From: Methylomusa anaerophila | GTDB lineage: Bacteria; Bacillota; Negativicutes; Sporomusales; Sporomusaceae | Reading direction: 5' to 3' | Assembly (NCBI RefSeq): GCF_003966895.1 | Contig: NZ_AP018449.1 | Coordinates: forward strand, 131,424 to 195,423 | Length of the DNA: 64,000 nucleotides | Shown here: in pieces, positions 18,059 through 26,643 of the stretch | How positions within the stretch are numbered: the first letter of the stretch is position 1 | How the letters are laid out: every line of letters begins with the position of its first letter | Program-made: the position numbers and the translations under genes | Notes under the pieces: generated by a model | The model's input: only the letters and a program-made list of their open reading frames with translations | What the model was told of the DNA's origin: nothing | Database searches by the model: none

Positions 18059-18210
18059 TTTATTCTCAGTAAAAAAGGTATGAAACCTGGGACTTTTATT
18101 TGACCCAAACGGTTTCATACCCACATTTGTCTAAAATACTGGTATAACCTGAATGACATAAACATAAAAACATGACATCTGTCATATCAGAGAATTTTGC
18201 CGCTGTCCGG

Positions 18211-19137
18211 TTAGTGATTTTTATCTGCTTTCTGATTCAATTGTTCGATGGCATCCTTAACATGTTGAACATAAATTTCTTGTATTCCAGGATTTTCGCC
18301 TAATCCATGAACATATGCCTCAACTTTAAATCCGGCAGCGGTCAGTATGCTTTTCGCCGAATCTTTTTCATCGCCGGCCATATCATTGGTGGCATGATCC
18401 CCGGCAACCAGCATAAGCGGCATCAGGGTGACTTTTTTAATTTTGTTGGCTTTCAACTGTCCAATTATATCTTCTAACGCCGGGCATCCTTCAACCGTAT
18501 ACACAAAAACATTGTTTACGCCTGCCTGACTGAGTTTATATTGCAGCGCGGCATAAGCGGCACTGCCGGGATGAACTCCGCCATGACCCATGAGCACTAC
18601 CGCTTCCTGATTTTTTAATTGCGGAAATTGAGTTTTGACGGCTTGGAAGGCCTTCATATAATCATCCGGTTTATCTCCCTGCCCCAGATAGTACAAAATG
18701 GGCCTGCCCAAAACTATATTATCAAAAGCTTTTGCCTTTTGGTATGTTTGCACTGCTTCCTTGACCATGTCAAACTCTTCCCCTGGGGAAATATGCAGCG
18801 GCTGCACTATGACTTCCTTGTAACCTTCAGCCTGCAACCGGTCCAGCGCCTGTTTCTCGTTTTCAACTTTGATACCATCCCGTTCCGCGAGCGTTTTGAT
18901 AATAATGCGGGAGGTAAAAGCCCGCCGGACTTCGTAGTCCGGAAATGCTTGCTGAATTTTCTTTTCCACTGCTTCAATCGTCAGTTTTCTGGTTTCCGGG
19001 AAAGTAGTACCGAAACTTACAACTAAAATTGCTTTTTTAGTCGGCTGTGGCGCCGCCTGAACGGAACTCATCAGGCCAAAAAGTCCAAACGTCGTAAGGG
19101 TGATCAATAAAATTGCACTGAACAGCTTAGTTTTCAT
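18211..19137 (-). CDS. cbiK: Exported sirohydrochlorin cobaltochelatase CbiK
   Basis: A class II chelatase inserting Co2+ into sirohydrochlorin for anaerobic cobalamin synthesis. It begins at ATG 19137 (AAGGAG upstream) with a clear signal peptide of about 28 residues ending SSVQA-APQ. The chelatase core starts AILVVSFGTTFPETR. The two metal-site histidine regions are visible as MGHGGVHPGS and AGDHATND. A longer frame upstream is not supported by a ribosome-binding site. Export is unusual for a biosynthetic chelatase but known for CbiK-P of Desulfovibrio. A cobalamin riboswitch lies upstream. Confidence 0.9.
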   Translation of the reverse strand: MKTKLFSAILLITLTTFGLFGLMSSVQAAPQPTKKAILVVSFGTTFPETRKLTIEAVEKKIQQAFPDYEVRRAFTSRIIIKTLAERDGIKVENEKQALDRLQAEGYKEVIVQPLHISPGEEFDMVKEAVQTYQKAKAFDNIVLGRPILYYLGQGDKPDDYMKAFQAVKTQFPQLKNQEAVVLMGHGGVHPGSAAYAALQYKLSQAGVNNVFVYTVEGCPALEDIIGQLKANKIKKVTLMPLMLVAGDHATNDMAGDEKDSAKSILTAAGFKVEAYVHGLGENPGIQEIYVQHVKDAIEQLNQKADKNH

Positions 19138-19381
19138 GATTTTAGTCTCCTTTTTTGTTTTGTATGGTAAAGCAAAAGAATTAAGCCAGTCCGGTTTCAC
19201 CTCCCAACAAAGATATATATGAATATGGAATAATTGTAAAAGGGAAAGGTCCGTCAAAGGACCTGTGCGCTATACGCGCAACAGAATTATAATTAATATT
19301 CTCAAAGAGAAGGGAGAACGGAATCAAACAGAGAAAAATCCCGGCTTGCTGCGGGAGAAAAGATAACAGCGCAAAGCTAAT

Positions 19382-19408
19382 AAAAAATCCTGGACCCATA
19401 GGCCAGGA
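19382..19408 (-). terminator. Second leader terminator upstream of cbiK
   Basis: TCCTGG-CCTATGGG-TCCAGGA-type hairpin followed by T6 on the minus strand, between the cobalamin riboswitch and cbiK. Candidate expression platform. Confidence 0.7.
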
Positions 19409-19437
19409 GTGATCAGCGTATAAAGCCGGCTTTAAGC

Positions 19438-19466
19438 AAAAATCCCGGAACACCAGGTGCTCCGGG
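19438..19466 (-). terminator. First leader terminator upstream of cbiK
   Basis: CCCGGA-GCACCTGGTGT-TCCGGG hairpin followed by T5 on the minus strand, 58 bases after the riboswitch. Two consecutive terminators suggest tight shut-off when cobalamin is present. Confidence 0.75.
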
Positions 19467-19523
19467 AAGAAAAACAGCAGCTTTATGCCGTAATCCCCTC
19501 CCCATACCTCGTGGGTAAATAAT

Positions 19524-19690
19524 GGTGATTGTCAGACAGGCAGTTCTCCTGACTCTGGATCATGGCTTACTTAAACCTTCCCAAGACTTACGTCTCAGTG
19601 GCATATCTTAAGCTTGCTCCCCATTACAGTGGCGGGACCGCACCGGCTTTTAACCGGACTTCCCTATTAAGCCCATTGGGCACCTGTCTC
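19524..19690 (-). promoter_or_regulatory. Cobalamin riboswitch
   Basis: On the minus strand the classic elements appear in order: AATAGGGAAG, the paired CCGGTTAAAAGCCGG arm, GCGGTCCCGCCACTGT (the B12 box GCCACTGT at 19626-19633), then GAGTCAGGAGAACTGCCTGTC, closed by GGTG/CACC pairing of P1. It leads into cbiK about 390 bases downstream through two terminators, so adenosylcobalamin should repress the chelatase. Confidence 0.95.
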
Positions 19691-19859
19691 ATGTATATGA
19701 AGTTAGTGAACTCTTATAATTCAGTTTATAAGACAATCAGCTGCTTGTCAATACTTTGATAATAAGATTTGTTACTATTGCAAATATTTACTGGTTATAA
19801 TCCCCCGGCCCATAGTCAGGCTGTACGAATATACTGCCGGCGTCTTTGTCAACACTTTT

Positions 19860-20150
19860 TTAAGGAGTTATTTGAATATGGTGAGTTGGGTCTGCAACCA
19901 TCTCACCGATAACGGCCGCTACCGGGACCCGGGCCTGTTCTGCAGAAATTCCAGGTTTTTGACTCCCACTTCTACCATCACCTCGGCGGCAGTCTTGTTT
20001 AAGGTGCCCATAACTTCAACCGCCTGGTCGATCGTCTCCTGAGACACGGCGCCGCGCTTAATAGCGGTAGTGATGATCCCGATGCCTAAAGGCTTAGTCA
20101 GAACCAGGACATCTCCCGGTTTAGCCGCTGAATTGATGACTACTTTTTAT
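19860..20150 (-). pseudogene. selD-like (AIR-synthase superfamily) relic
   Basis: Conceptual translation on the minus strand gives KPGDVLVLTKPLGIGIITTA, then AIKRGAVSQETIDQAVEVM and TLNKTAAEVMVEVG, a clear fragment of selenophosphate synthetase. The frame then shifts and continues as KPGISAEQARVPVAAVIG and EMVADPTHHIQITP to a stop; I could not assign this tail. There is no start codon or N-terminal part (the preceding reading frame has a stop), so it is a remnant. It lies directly downstream of the aspartate decarboxylase gene. Confidence 0.75.
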
Positions 20151-20218
20151 TGTTGCCGGCAGCTTGCGAGTTTATGGACTATTTGCGTGGAGGAAACACC
20201 GCCTGGCACCGTGACTTC

Positions 20219-21856
20219 TTACAAACTAACCTCTGATTCCTTCCATTCGACTACGTATTGTTCCAATACCTTGCGCAATTCATGCCCGATCTTGGCATAG
20301 GCATCATCATCCAGGTTGGCCAGTGATACTCTGACGGACCAGGTCGGCCCGTGAAAGCCGCCGCCATGCAACAATACAATGGAAGAATTTTGGGCTAAGC
20401 GAAAAAGGATGTCAACAGGTTCATATCTTCGCTGTAAGAAATCCGTAAATTCCCTGCCGTAGTTATGATTAGACCACTCCTCCAAATCAAATTGAGTATA
20501 ATAATCCGCATTATACGGCAGATTGGGCTGCGGCAATCCCAGACCTTCATACAAAAGCTTAATACGGCGATGGCAGATGTCCTTTGTCTGTTGCTTATAT
20601 CTATTCCCTTTATCGAGTAGTGCAAAGGCAGCCAGCAGCATCATTTGCACTTGTTGCGGCGTTGATAAACCGGCGGTGTGATTTAGCGCCACCTGGCGGC
20701 TGTCGGCCACCATCCGATCGATGAAGCGAACATTCTCAGGCTGCTGTGAAAGGGATGAATACCGGTTTTGCAGAATCTTTGCCCGCTCTTGCGGTAATTG
20801 CTTTATTAGCTGATCAAAAACATTGTCTTGGTGAACAGCGACAACGCCCAACCGCCACCCTGTCACCCCAAAGTACTTTGAGAATGAGTACACACCGATT
20901 GTATTAAAGGACAAATCGGCCATCAATGAACGATAGCCGTCAACAAAAGTTCCATATACATCATCAGATATAATCATCAAATCGGGGTTGTGATTTTTCA
21001 CGATCCCGATTAGCTGTTTGATCGATTCAGGTTGAATGGCCACAGAGGGTGGATTACTCGGGTTGACCAGAAACAGTGCTTTAATGCTTGGATCGCAAAG
21101 CTTGTCGATCTCCGCCGGGGGGTACTGCCAGGTATGTTTTCCTTGATTGTCTACGCCTTTGGCCTTGATTTCAACGACATCAAAATTATAGCGGGCTAAG
21201 CGCGGAATCTCAACATAAGGCGGAAATATGGGGACCATAATGGCAATTTTGTCCCCACGCGACAGTAAATAGTTTTCATACAAAGAATCAAAGACATAGC
21301 ACATAGCGGCGGTTGCCCCTTCAACAGCAAACAGGTCATATCTTTCGCAGGCTGAATCGCGGCTGCACATTTCTTGAATCAGGAAATCATGAACAATCGC
21401 TTCTACGTGCACAAGCATCCGGTCTGGCATCGGATAGTTATCACCGATAATTCCGTCCACCAGTTCATAGATCCACTCTTCGGCGTCAAACCCATGAGCA
21501 GTTATACCATAATCAATAACATCCTTAAGCAATTTCACACCAGGAGTGAATTCATTATTTTGGCAATAAGTTTTAAAACGTCCTTCTATTCCTTTTCTTC
21601 TTGGCTGGCCCGCAAGGTCTTGCGCGTTCCAGGCCTGACGACTTTCCTGCACGGCAAATTGTCCCAGAACGAAAAAGGCTTCCCGTGGTGTTGCCGCAAT
21701 CCAGTTCGGATTCCCCCGGCCGGCATTAAGCAAGACACGCGTGCTCTTCTTCTGTCCTTCAGCCAGACTAATTAGCTTGTTGTTGAATTCAAAGGGGCTA
21801 AGCTCCCTATAAGAATAATTCATTTTCTGATGTTGATCATCATTATGCTCCACCAC
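20219..21856 (-). CDS. aspD: Bifunctional aspartate aminotransferase / aspartate 4-decarboxylase
   Basis: A 545-residue PLP enzyme of fold type I that releases CO2 from the beta-carboxyl of aspartate to give alanine. The length and the N-terminal region (LLNAGRGNPNWIAATPREAF) match the aspartate 4-decarboxylase family rather than ordinary 400-residue aminotransferases. The PLP lysine lies in YSFSKYFGVTGWRLG, with NPSNPP upstream. The start is GTG at 21856 after AGGAGG and an 8-base spacer; a second GTG follows at once. Monocistronic, followed by the selD relic. Confidence 0.9.
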   Translation of the reverse strand: MVEHNDDQHQKMNYSYRELSPFEFNNKLISLAEGQKKSTRVLLNAGRGNPNWIAATPREAFFVLGQFAVQESRQAWNAQDLAGQPRRKGIEGRFKTYCQNNEFTPGVKLLKDVIDYGITAHGFDAEEWIYELVDGIIGDNYPMPDRMLVHVEAIVHDFLIQEMCSRDSACERYDLFAVEGATAAMCYVFDSLYENYLLSRGDKIAIMVPIFPPYVEIPRLARYNFDVVEIKAKGVDNQGKHTWQYPPAEIDKLCDPSIKALFLVNPSNPPSVAIQPESIKQLIGIVKNHNPDLMIISDDVYGTFVDGYRSLMADLSFNTIGVYSFSKYFGVTGWRLGVVAVHQDNVFDQLIKQLPQERAKILQNRYSSLSQQPENVRFIDRMVADSRQVALNHTAGLSTPQQVQMMLLAAFALLDKGNRYKQQTKDICHRRIKLLYEGLGLPQPNLPYNADYYTQFDLEEWSNHNYGREFTDFLQRRYEPVDILFRLAQNSSIVLLHGGGFHGPTWSVRVSLANLDDDAYAKIGHELRKVLEQYVVEWKESEVSL

Positions 21857-22021
21857 GCACTGTTCCTCCTCTAGCCTCAGTAAGACAAAATTGTATATTA
21901 CCTTATATTGCGCCTGCCGGCATGCTGCTCCTAATATTATTTGCTTTCTATATTTTATTAAAACTCGTCTATCTCATCTATATGGAACGCACTAAACAAT
22001 TAAAGCTGCTTAAGAATGCAA

Positions 22022-22066
22022 AGACCCTGCAATACACTTCATCCAATGTATTGCAAGGTCTTTTTT
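22022..22066. terminator. Terminator between the acetyltransferase and aspD
   Basis: A 15-bp stem (AGACCCTGCAATACA with TGTATTGCAAGGTCT) is followed by T6 on the plus strand and by a weaker T-rich tail on the minus strand. It lies downstream of the acetyltransferase gene. Confidence 0.75.
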
Positions 22067-22097
22067 ACTTTGACTTATCTTCACCATCTTAAACCCG

Positions 22098-22610
22098 TTA
22101 TTCCTCTAAAGGTATATCGGGTCCCCGGAGTTCGTATTGATAAAAACTTAGGTCAAGCCATTTGCCAAATTTATAGCCGGCTTTTTGAATGGTGCCGGAA
22201 TAGCGAAACCCCAATTTCTCATGCATGAACCTGCTGCCTTCATTGCTGGCGTCAATCCCGGCAACCAGCGTAGCAAAGCCTCTTTCGTCAGCAATCTTAA
22301 TAAGCTCTCGCATCAGTTTGGTTCCGATATGTTTTCCTCTGTGGTTTTTATGAACATAAACGGAATGCTCTATTGTGTATTTGTATGCGGGCCAGGCCCT
22401 AAACGGCCCGTATGTTGCAAACCCGACAACAAGATTGTTTTCTTCGAATACCAGGACAGGAAATCCATCGCGGACCTTTTGCTCATACCAGGAGATCCTG
22501 TCTTCAATTGTTTGAGGTTTATAATGATAGACTGCTGTCGTATTGACTATCGCGTCATTATATATTTCCATAATAGTGTGTAAATCATCGTGCCGGGCAT
22601 AACGTATCAT
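22098..22610 (-). CDS. GNAT N-acetyltransferase, phosphinothricin acetyltransferase-like
   Basis: A 170-residue GNAT protein of the Pat/YwnH type (IRYARHDDLHTIMEIYNDAI start, acetyl-CoA loop HRGKHIGTKLM, ASNEGSRFMHEKLGFRYSG near the C-terminus). Family members acetylate methionine sulfoximine, methionine sulfone or phosphinothricin; the substrate here is unproven. AGAGGTG precedes the ATG. Confidence 0.88.
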   Translation of the reverse strand: MIRYARHDDLHTIMEIYNDAIVNTTAVYHYKPQTIEDRISWYEQKVRDGFPVLVFEENNLVVGFATYGPFRAWPAYKYTIEHSVYVHKNHRGKHIGTKLMRELIKIADERGFATLVAGIDASNEGSRFMHEKLGFRYSGTIQKAGYKFGKWLDLSFYQYELRGPDIPLEE

Positions 22611-22620
22611 AGTGCACCTC

Positions 22621-22818
22621 TTACTCCAACGCGACTTTGTTAAGATCAGCGATTAATACATCAATGTCGATACCATGGGCCACTGCGCCTTGTTCAATGT
22701 TTTCAAAGCTAGCGGCAAAACAGCCAAAGCACTTCATGCCATAATTGCGAAATACTTCTACTGTATTGGGATATTTTGCAACAATTTCGCCAATACCCAT
22801 GTCCTTGGTAATTGCCAT
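22621..22818 (-). CDS. DUF1858-domain small protein
   Basis: A 65-residue protein with KDMGIGEIVAKYPNTVEVF followed by a CFGC pair, the pattern of the DUF1858 (hybrid-cluster-associated) family. Start at ATG 22818 after AAAGGAGGG. It follows the ABC ATPase gene after 64 bases and may be the last gene of that operon. Function unknown; the two cysteines could bind metal or sulfur species. Confidence 0.85.
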   Translation of the reverse strand: MAITKDMGIGEIVAKYPNTVEVFRNYGMKCFGCFAASFENIEQGAVAHGIDIDVLIADLNKVALE

Positions 22819-22882
22819 GATTTTCCCTCCTTTCTGTTTTCTTATACGAAAAAAGCCATTAGCAAAATGCATTACATTCAAA

Positions 22883-23548
22883 TTAGCAAATGGCAGAATG
22901 CAACTTTCCTTCTTCCAGGCGGAAAATTTGATCAGCTTGCGACGCCAAACCGGCGTCATGGGTAACAATAACCACACCGGTTCCACTTGCCCGGGCTGTA
23001 AGCAGGCACTCGGCAACCTCGCCGGCTAAAACCGGATCAAGATCATTGGTGGGTTCATCAGCCAATAAAATTGGCGGCTTGAGTAGTAAGGCCCGGGCGA
23101 GAGAAACCCGCCGCAACTGTCCAAGACTTAGTTGCTGCGGTTTATGGTGCAGACGGTGGGACATACCGAAACGTTCCAGCAGGTCCCTGGCCTGTTGCTC
23201 CACGTTTTCCCCGTTGCGGATGAACCAGGCAGGCGCCATCACATTCTCTAAGGCTGTGAGCGAATTAATTAACCGGGCTCTCTGAAAAACAAAGCCCAGG
23301 TACTGCCCCCGCAGTTTAGCCAGCTTATTGGAATTCAATCTATCAATATCAAGGCCATCCACCAGCACTTTGCCGGAAGTTGCCCGCTGCAGCAGTCCCA
23401 TAATGGATAACAGCGTGGTTTTTCCGCCGCCGGAATGCCCGCTAATTGCTACCGCTGTCCCTCTATCCAGCGTAAACGAGATATCTGACAAAATAACATC
23501 TTCCCCGTAATTCTTGCCAATGTTGCTCAGTTCCAGCAGATTGCCCAT
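22883..23548 (-). CDS. LolD/MacB-type ABC ATPase
   Basis: About 221 residues with Walker A GHSGGGKTT, signature LSLGQLRRVSLARAL and Walker B ILLADEPTNDLDP, typical of the LolD/MacB/FtsE group that partners with FtsX-like permeases. The start at ATG 23548 follows GGGAGGG. It is 15 bases downstream of the FtsX-like permease. Confidence 0.88.
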   Translation of the reverse strand: MGNLLELSNIGKNYGEDVILSDISFTLDRGTAVAISGHSGGGKTTLLSIMGLLQRATSGKVLVDGLDIDRLNSNKLAKLRGQYLGFVFQRARLINSLTALENVMAPAWFIRNGENVEQQARDLLERFGMSHRLHHKPQQLSLGQLRRVSLARALLLKPPILLADEPTNDLDPVLAGEVAECLLTARASGTGVVIVTHDAGLASQADQIFRLEEGKLHSAIC

Positions 23549-23563
23549 ATTTCTCCCTCCCAA

Positions 23564-24763
23564 TCAGTCAAACTCGCCCCGTGTCATAATAGTGCTGGGA
23601 TCAATACGACTGCCCCGGTATGCGGGCAGCCAGGCAGCTAAAGCTCCTAACCCGGTAAACAGCACCGTAATTCCAATCGCAATACCGGCAATAAAAGCCC
23701 AGGACGGCTGTATAAAAGGAAAAGATTGATAGGCTTCCAGCAGTTTCAAGCCCCCTTTATACAACCCGCCGCCCAGCAACAAACCGGCAACAGACCCGGC
23801 GAGCGATACCGCCGCCGCTTCACCGACAATAACGGCGCCAATATCCCGGCGGGAAGCGCCAAAAGCCAGGTAAAGCCCCCACTCCGCTTGCCGCTCCCAC
23901 GTCAATGCATAAAACCGGGAAAAAAGATGCAGCAGGGATGTTAATATAGTCAATACACCAATACCGCCGATTAACAAGGCAAATACCGTGAATTGGTCGG
24001 CAATCCGTTTTTTTACTTCGGCTGCCACAATGGGCTTCATTAACCCAACATTTTGGATATCGCTTACAACCTTATTAATATCCGCACCTTCATCAACCTG
24101 CACCAAAATAGTTGAAATAAGCTCAGACGGCTGCCCCATCTTCCCCCACACCTGCTTTAGCGCTACATCCTTGCCAACTACCCGCCTGGCCTCATCCATG
24201 CTGACCAGCAGGGAATAATCGAGGGTCGTGCCGGTTTCTTCCGCTACGGAAACAATATTGTACCATTTGCCTAAAACCGATATTTTATTTTCGGTCCAAG
24301 TTGGCACCTTCGCCCCCAGAATGACTTCGTCGTCCTTAAGTTCGGTTTTGTGCACTTTCTTAAGCCAGGGGGCGATGATCCAGTCACTGGTCGGGTCATA
24401 ACCAATCATACGGTTTTGGGTCCCAATATCATGGCAATCTGCTGTCAGAGAATGGGTAAAAAACTGTGGTGTAACCCTTTGAACTCCCTGAACAGCCCGC
24501 ACGCCCTCCACCAGATCTTTCGGCATATAAGAATTGGCTGTCGCCCCGCCGAATAAGAGCAGGCTGGGTTCCAGCGTCACATCGAAGGGCACAATAACAA
24601 TATCCGCTCCCATACGCTGTTTGGAAAGTTCCAAGCCTGAAGCAACCCCTTTGTAAATAGCCGCGATGCCAAAAACAATGGCTGCGCCAACCGCAATGGA
24701 CACAATGATAGCTATGCTTTGCAGCCGGCGATGCAGCAGGCTTTTCCAAATAAGAAATAGCAT
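23564..24763 (-). CDS. FtsX-like ABC permease
   Basis: A 399-residue MacB/FtsX-type permease: an N-terminal membrane helix (residues 15-40), a large extracytoplasmic domain (about 45-250) and three C-terminal membrane segments. AGAGGAG precedes the ATG. Such permeases work as mechanotransmitters or lipoprotein/peptide exporters with a LolD-like ATPase; the role is not predictable here. The operon leader carries three tandem copies of the AGGC leader element. Confidence 0.85.
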   Translation of the reverse strand: MLFLIWKSLLHRRLQSIAIIVSIAVGAAIVFGIAAIYKGVASGLELSKQRMGADIVIVPFDVTLEPSLLLFGGATANSYMPKDLVEGVRAVQGVQRVTPQFFTHSLTADCHDIGTQNRMIGYDPTSDWIIAPWLKKVHKTELKDDEVILGAKVPTWTENKISVLGKWYNIVSVAEETGTTLDYSLLVSMDEARRVVGKDVALKQVWGKMGQPSELISTILVQVDEGADINKVVSDIQNVGLMKPIVAAEVKKRIADQFTVFALLIGGIGVLTILTSLLHLFSRFYALTWERQAEWGLYLAFGASRRDIGAVIVGEAAAVSLAGSVAGLLLGGGLYKGGLKLLEAYQSFPFIQPSWAFIAGIAIGITVLFTGLGALAAWLPAYRGSRIDPSTIMTRGEFD

Positions 24764-24813
24764 GGTATCTTCTCCTCTGTGATATCCTGACTTTAACTAT
24801 GGATGCGACATAT

Positions 24814-25213
24814 TCAGTCGTCCTTACTTTTCCATGTTAGCCCCACAATCCCGGCTCCTGCCAAAGCCAGCAAGCCGCCGCCAATAGTAGCGAAAAAGGT
24901 AGTTTTCCCGCAGGCTCCGGCTTCGCAGATACCGATGGCCCATGGCTGGGGTAAAACGATGACAATGATTCCAAGTAAAAATACAATAAATCCGGTCAAC
25001 AAACGTGCTTCATTGGTGCGCAGCACCAACAGGGCCGCGGACAGAATTACCGCCAGCAGCGTAATAATAAACTCTGCCTGATAAGCATAATGACACTTCA
25101 TCGGACCGCCATTTTTCATAAGCCCGTTGCAAATAGGAAAAATTCTGGGTAAAACCAGCAGCACGACACTGATAAAGACAGCACTCCAGGAGAATAGTTT
25201 ATATTTTGTCATC
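24814..25213 (-). CDS. DUF4418 family membrane protein
   Basis: About 132 residues with four predicted membrane segments and conserved Cys positions (IFPICNGLMKNGGPMKCHYA). This pattern is DUF4418, often encoded beside FtsX/LolD-type transporters. Start at ATG 25213 with AAGGAG 9 bases upstream; a longer frame would include the ribosome-binding site. Function unknown. Confidence 0.8.
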
Positions 25214-25236
25214 CATATCCACTCCTTTTTTCCCAC

Positions 25237-25443
25237 TTATTTAAGCCCATCAGTACGGTCAGGCAATGCAACCGCCGCATTCAGGCTGCTGCCGGTTGCC
25301 GCGGCGGCAAACGTCAGCGAAGACTTGTGCATTTCATGATTGCCGCCATGCCGGAACGGCACCCTATTGACTCCGGCGTACAACACGCCAATCCCCAGCA
25401 AGAATACCAACAAAGCAATCACTAAAAATCTCTGCAACGTCAT
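25237..25443 (-). CDS. Small single-pass membrane protein, first gene of the FtsX operon
   Basis: A 68-residue protein: N-terminal membrane helix (residues 5-25), then a hydrophilic tail. GGAGG precedes the ATG. I do not recognise a family. It lies 23 bases upstream of the DUF4418 gene and follows directly on the triple leader element, so it is the first cistron of the operon. Confidence 0.65.
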   Translation of the reverse strand: MTLQRFLVIALLVFLLGIGVLYAGVNRVPFRHGGNHEMHKSSLTFAAAATGSSLNAAVALPDRTDGLK

Positions 25444-25474
25444 GTTTACCCTCCTGTTTTGCGTTTTTTAATAT

Positions 25475-25528
25475 AAAAGGCCTGGAATGCCTGTAAAGCA
25501 ATCCCGGCCTTTAGTCATTCTAATCAGC
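25475..25528 (-). promoter_or_regulatory. AGGC leader element, copy 1 (FtsX operon, proximal)
   Basis: Minus strand: CTGA-TTAG-AATGA-CTAA-AGGC, then a hairpin closed by GGCC with a U-rich tail. Hairpin arms TTAG/CTAA. Third in order of transcription of three tandem copies upstream of the small membrane protein gene. Confidence 0.75.
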
Positions 25529-25562
25529 CTGGAAATAATACTGCATCACAAATGCTACAATG

Positions 25563-25629
25563 AAAAAGCTTGGTTTTACACTCATTTCAGCAATAAGTGC
25601 AAAACCAAGCCTCCAGTATTTCTGGTCAA
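25563..25629 (-). promoter_or_regulatory. AGGC leader element, copy 2 (FtsX operon, middle)
   Basis: Minus strand: TTGA-CCAG-AAATA-CTGG-AGGC, then the long stem CTTGGTTTTGCAC / GTGTAAAACCAAG with T5. Hairpin arms CCAG/CTGG. Confidence 0.75.
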
Positions 25630-25666
25630 CTTTGAATAGCGTCAAATATTCGTTTGCAAAAATAAT

Positions 25667-25723
25667 AAAAGCTATATCCCATAACTACACGGGATGCAGC
25701 CTCTAGTTCTTCCGACCAGTCAG
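25667..25723 (-). promoter_or_regulatory. AGGC leader element, copy 3 (FtsX operon, distal)
   Basis: Minus strand: CTGA-CTGG-TCGGAAGAA-CTAG-AGGC, then stem with CATCCC/GGGATA and a T-rich tail. Arms CTGG/CTAG pair through one G-U. First to be transcribed from the promoter at 25760-25788. Confidence 0.72.
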
Positions 25724-25759
25724 CAATGCCTCTTTACATTCTAAACCAGTTTTATGCTT

Positions 25760-25788
25760 ATTGTACATCTGCGCCCTCTAATTGTCAA
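25760..25788 (-). promoter_or_regulatory. Promoter of the FtsX operon
   Basis: Minus strand TTGACA, 17-base spacer, TACAAT. It lies about 35 bases upstream of the first of three tandem leader elements. Confidence 0.75.
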
Positions 25789-25957
25789 TATATATCCGCA
25801 CAAAATTGTGTTTAATGCGTGATTATGTTGAAGAGGGTCCCGCCAGTTATTAAGTGGTGGTATTTTCTTCATCCGACCTATTTTCGGCTATATCTTTAAT
25901 TTTATTAAGTACAGCCCTATTTTCCCTTTTATCAACGGCAGTTGGTTTTTTAAAACA

Positions 25958-26003
25958 AAAACAAGGGATAGGTTCAACCCTTGAGTAGAAAACCTATCCC
26001 TCT
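25958..26003 (-). terminator. Terminator after the nitroreductase gene
   Basis: Minus strand stem AGGGATAGGTT...AACCTATCCCT followed by TGTTTTTGTTTT, just past the nitroreductase stop. The interval 25789-25957 shows no gene. Confidence 0.8.
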
Positions 26004-26009
26004 CATTTT

Positions 26010-26528
26010 TTAATAGCTCTCCCAAACCACAATTTCGTTCAACGGCTTGCGGGCTTCATTATGCCTGTCCGGCGACTTGGCCTCCCCGGCGGCATAGCCG
26101 ACACCCAGTATATTAATTGGTTCGATATGGGCCGGCAGATTGAATTCCTGCCGAATAACCACCGGATCGAAATAGCACACCCACAGCGTTCCCAGCCCCA
26201 GTTCAGTCGCCGCCAGGATGATATGGTCGGCAACAATGCTGGCATCAATATCCACGCTGTTCTTATTGTCATATGGCCGTACCCAGGCGGCTTGATGATC
26301 GCCGGCCACAATAATCGCCAGCGGCGCGCCATACACATTAGCCCCTTTTTTGAGTTTTGCCAAACTCTCCTTCTCCCGCACAACAATCAACCGGCTTGGC
26401 TGATTGTTCTTGGCTGAGGGCGCTACCCGCCCAGCTTCCAGTATCTTTTGAAGTTTTTCTTCCTCCACCGGTCTCTCTTCATATTGGCGCACCGAATAAC
26501 GCTTCTTTACCAATTCTAAAGCACTCAC
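26010..26528 (-). CDS. Nitroreductase family protein
   Basis: A 172-residue FMN-dependent nitroreductase-type protein: the N-terminal KKRYSVRQYEERPVEEEKL and RVAPSAKNNQPSRLIVV bind FMN in this family, and the C-terminal half has GLGTLWVCYFDP. GTG at 26528 after GGGGGG is the start; a longer frame would run into the leader RNA element. Substrate unknown. The leader element suggests it belongs to the same regulon as cysK and metQ. Confidence 0.88.
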   Translation of the reverse strand: MSALELVKKRYSVRQYEERPVEEEKLQKILEAGRVAPSAKNNQPSRLIVVREKESLAKLKKGANVYGAPLAIIVAGDHQAAWVRPYDNKNSVDIDASIVADHIILAATELGLGTLWVCYFDPVVIRQEFNLPAHIEPINILGVGYAAGEAKSPDRHNEARKPLNEIVVWESY

Positions 26529-26582
26529 GGCAATCCCCCCACTATTTTTGTTATGGTATTGAAACTTACCCCTGGCTAACAT

Positions 26583-26637
26583 AAAAGGCGCGGATCTCAT
26601 ACAAAAAGATCAGCGCCTCTAGTCTTTATCTAGTCGG
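26583..26637 (-). promoter_or_regulatory. AGGC leader element, copy 4 (nitroreductase)
   Basis: Minus strand: CCGA-CTAG-ATAAAGA-CTAG-AGGC, then stem GGCGCTGATC / GATCCGCGCC and a T-rich tail. Arms CTAG/CTAG. About 55 bases upstream of the GTG start. Confidence 0.75.
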
Positions 26638-26643
26638 ACACAC

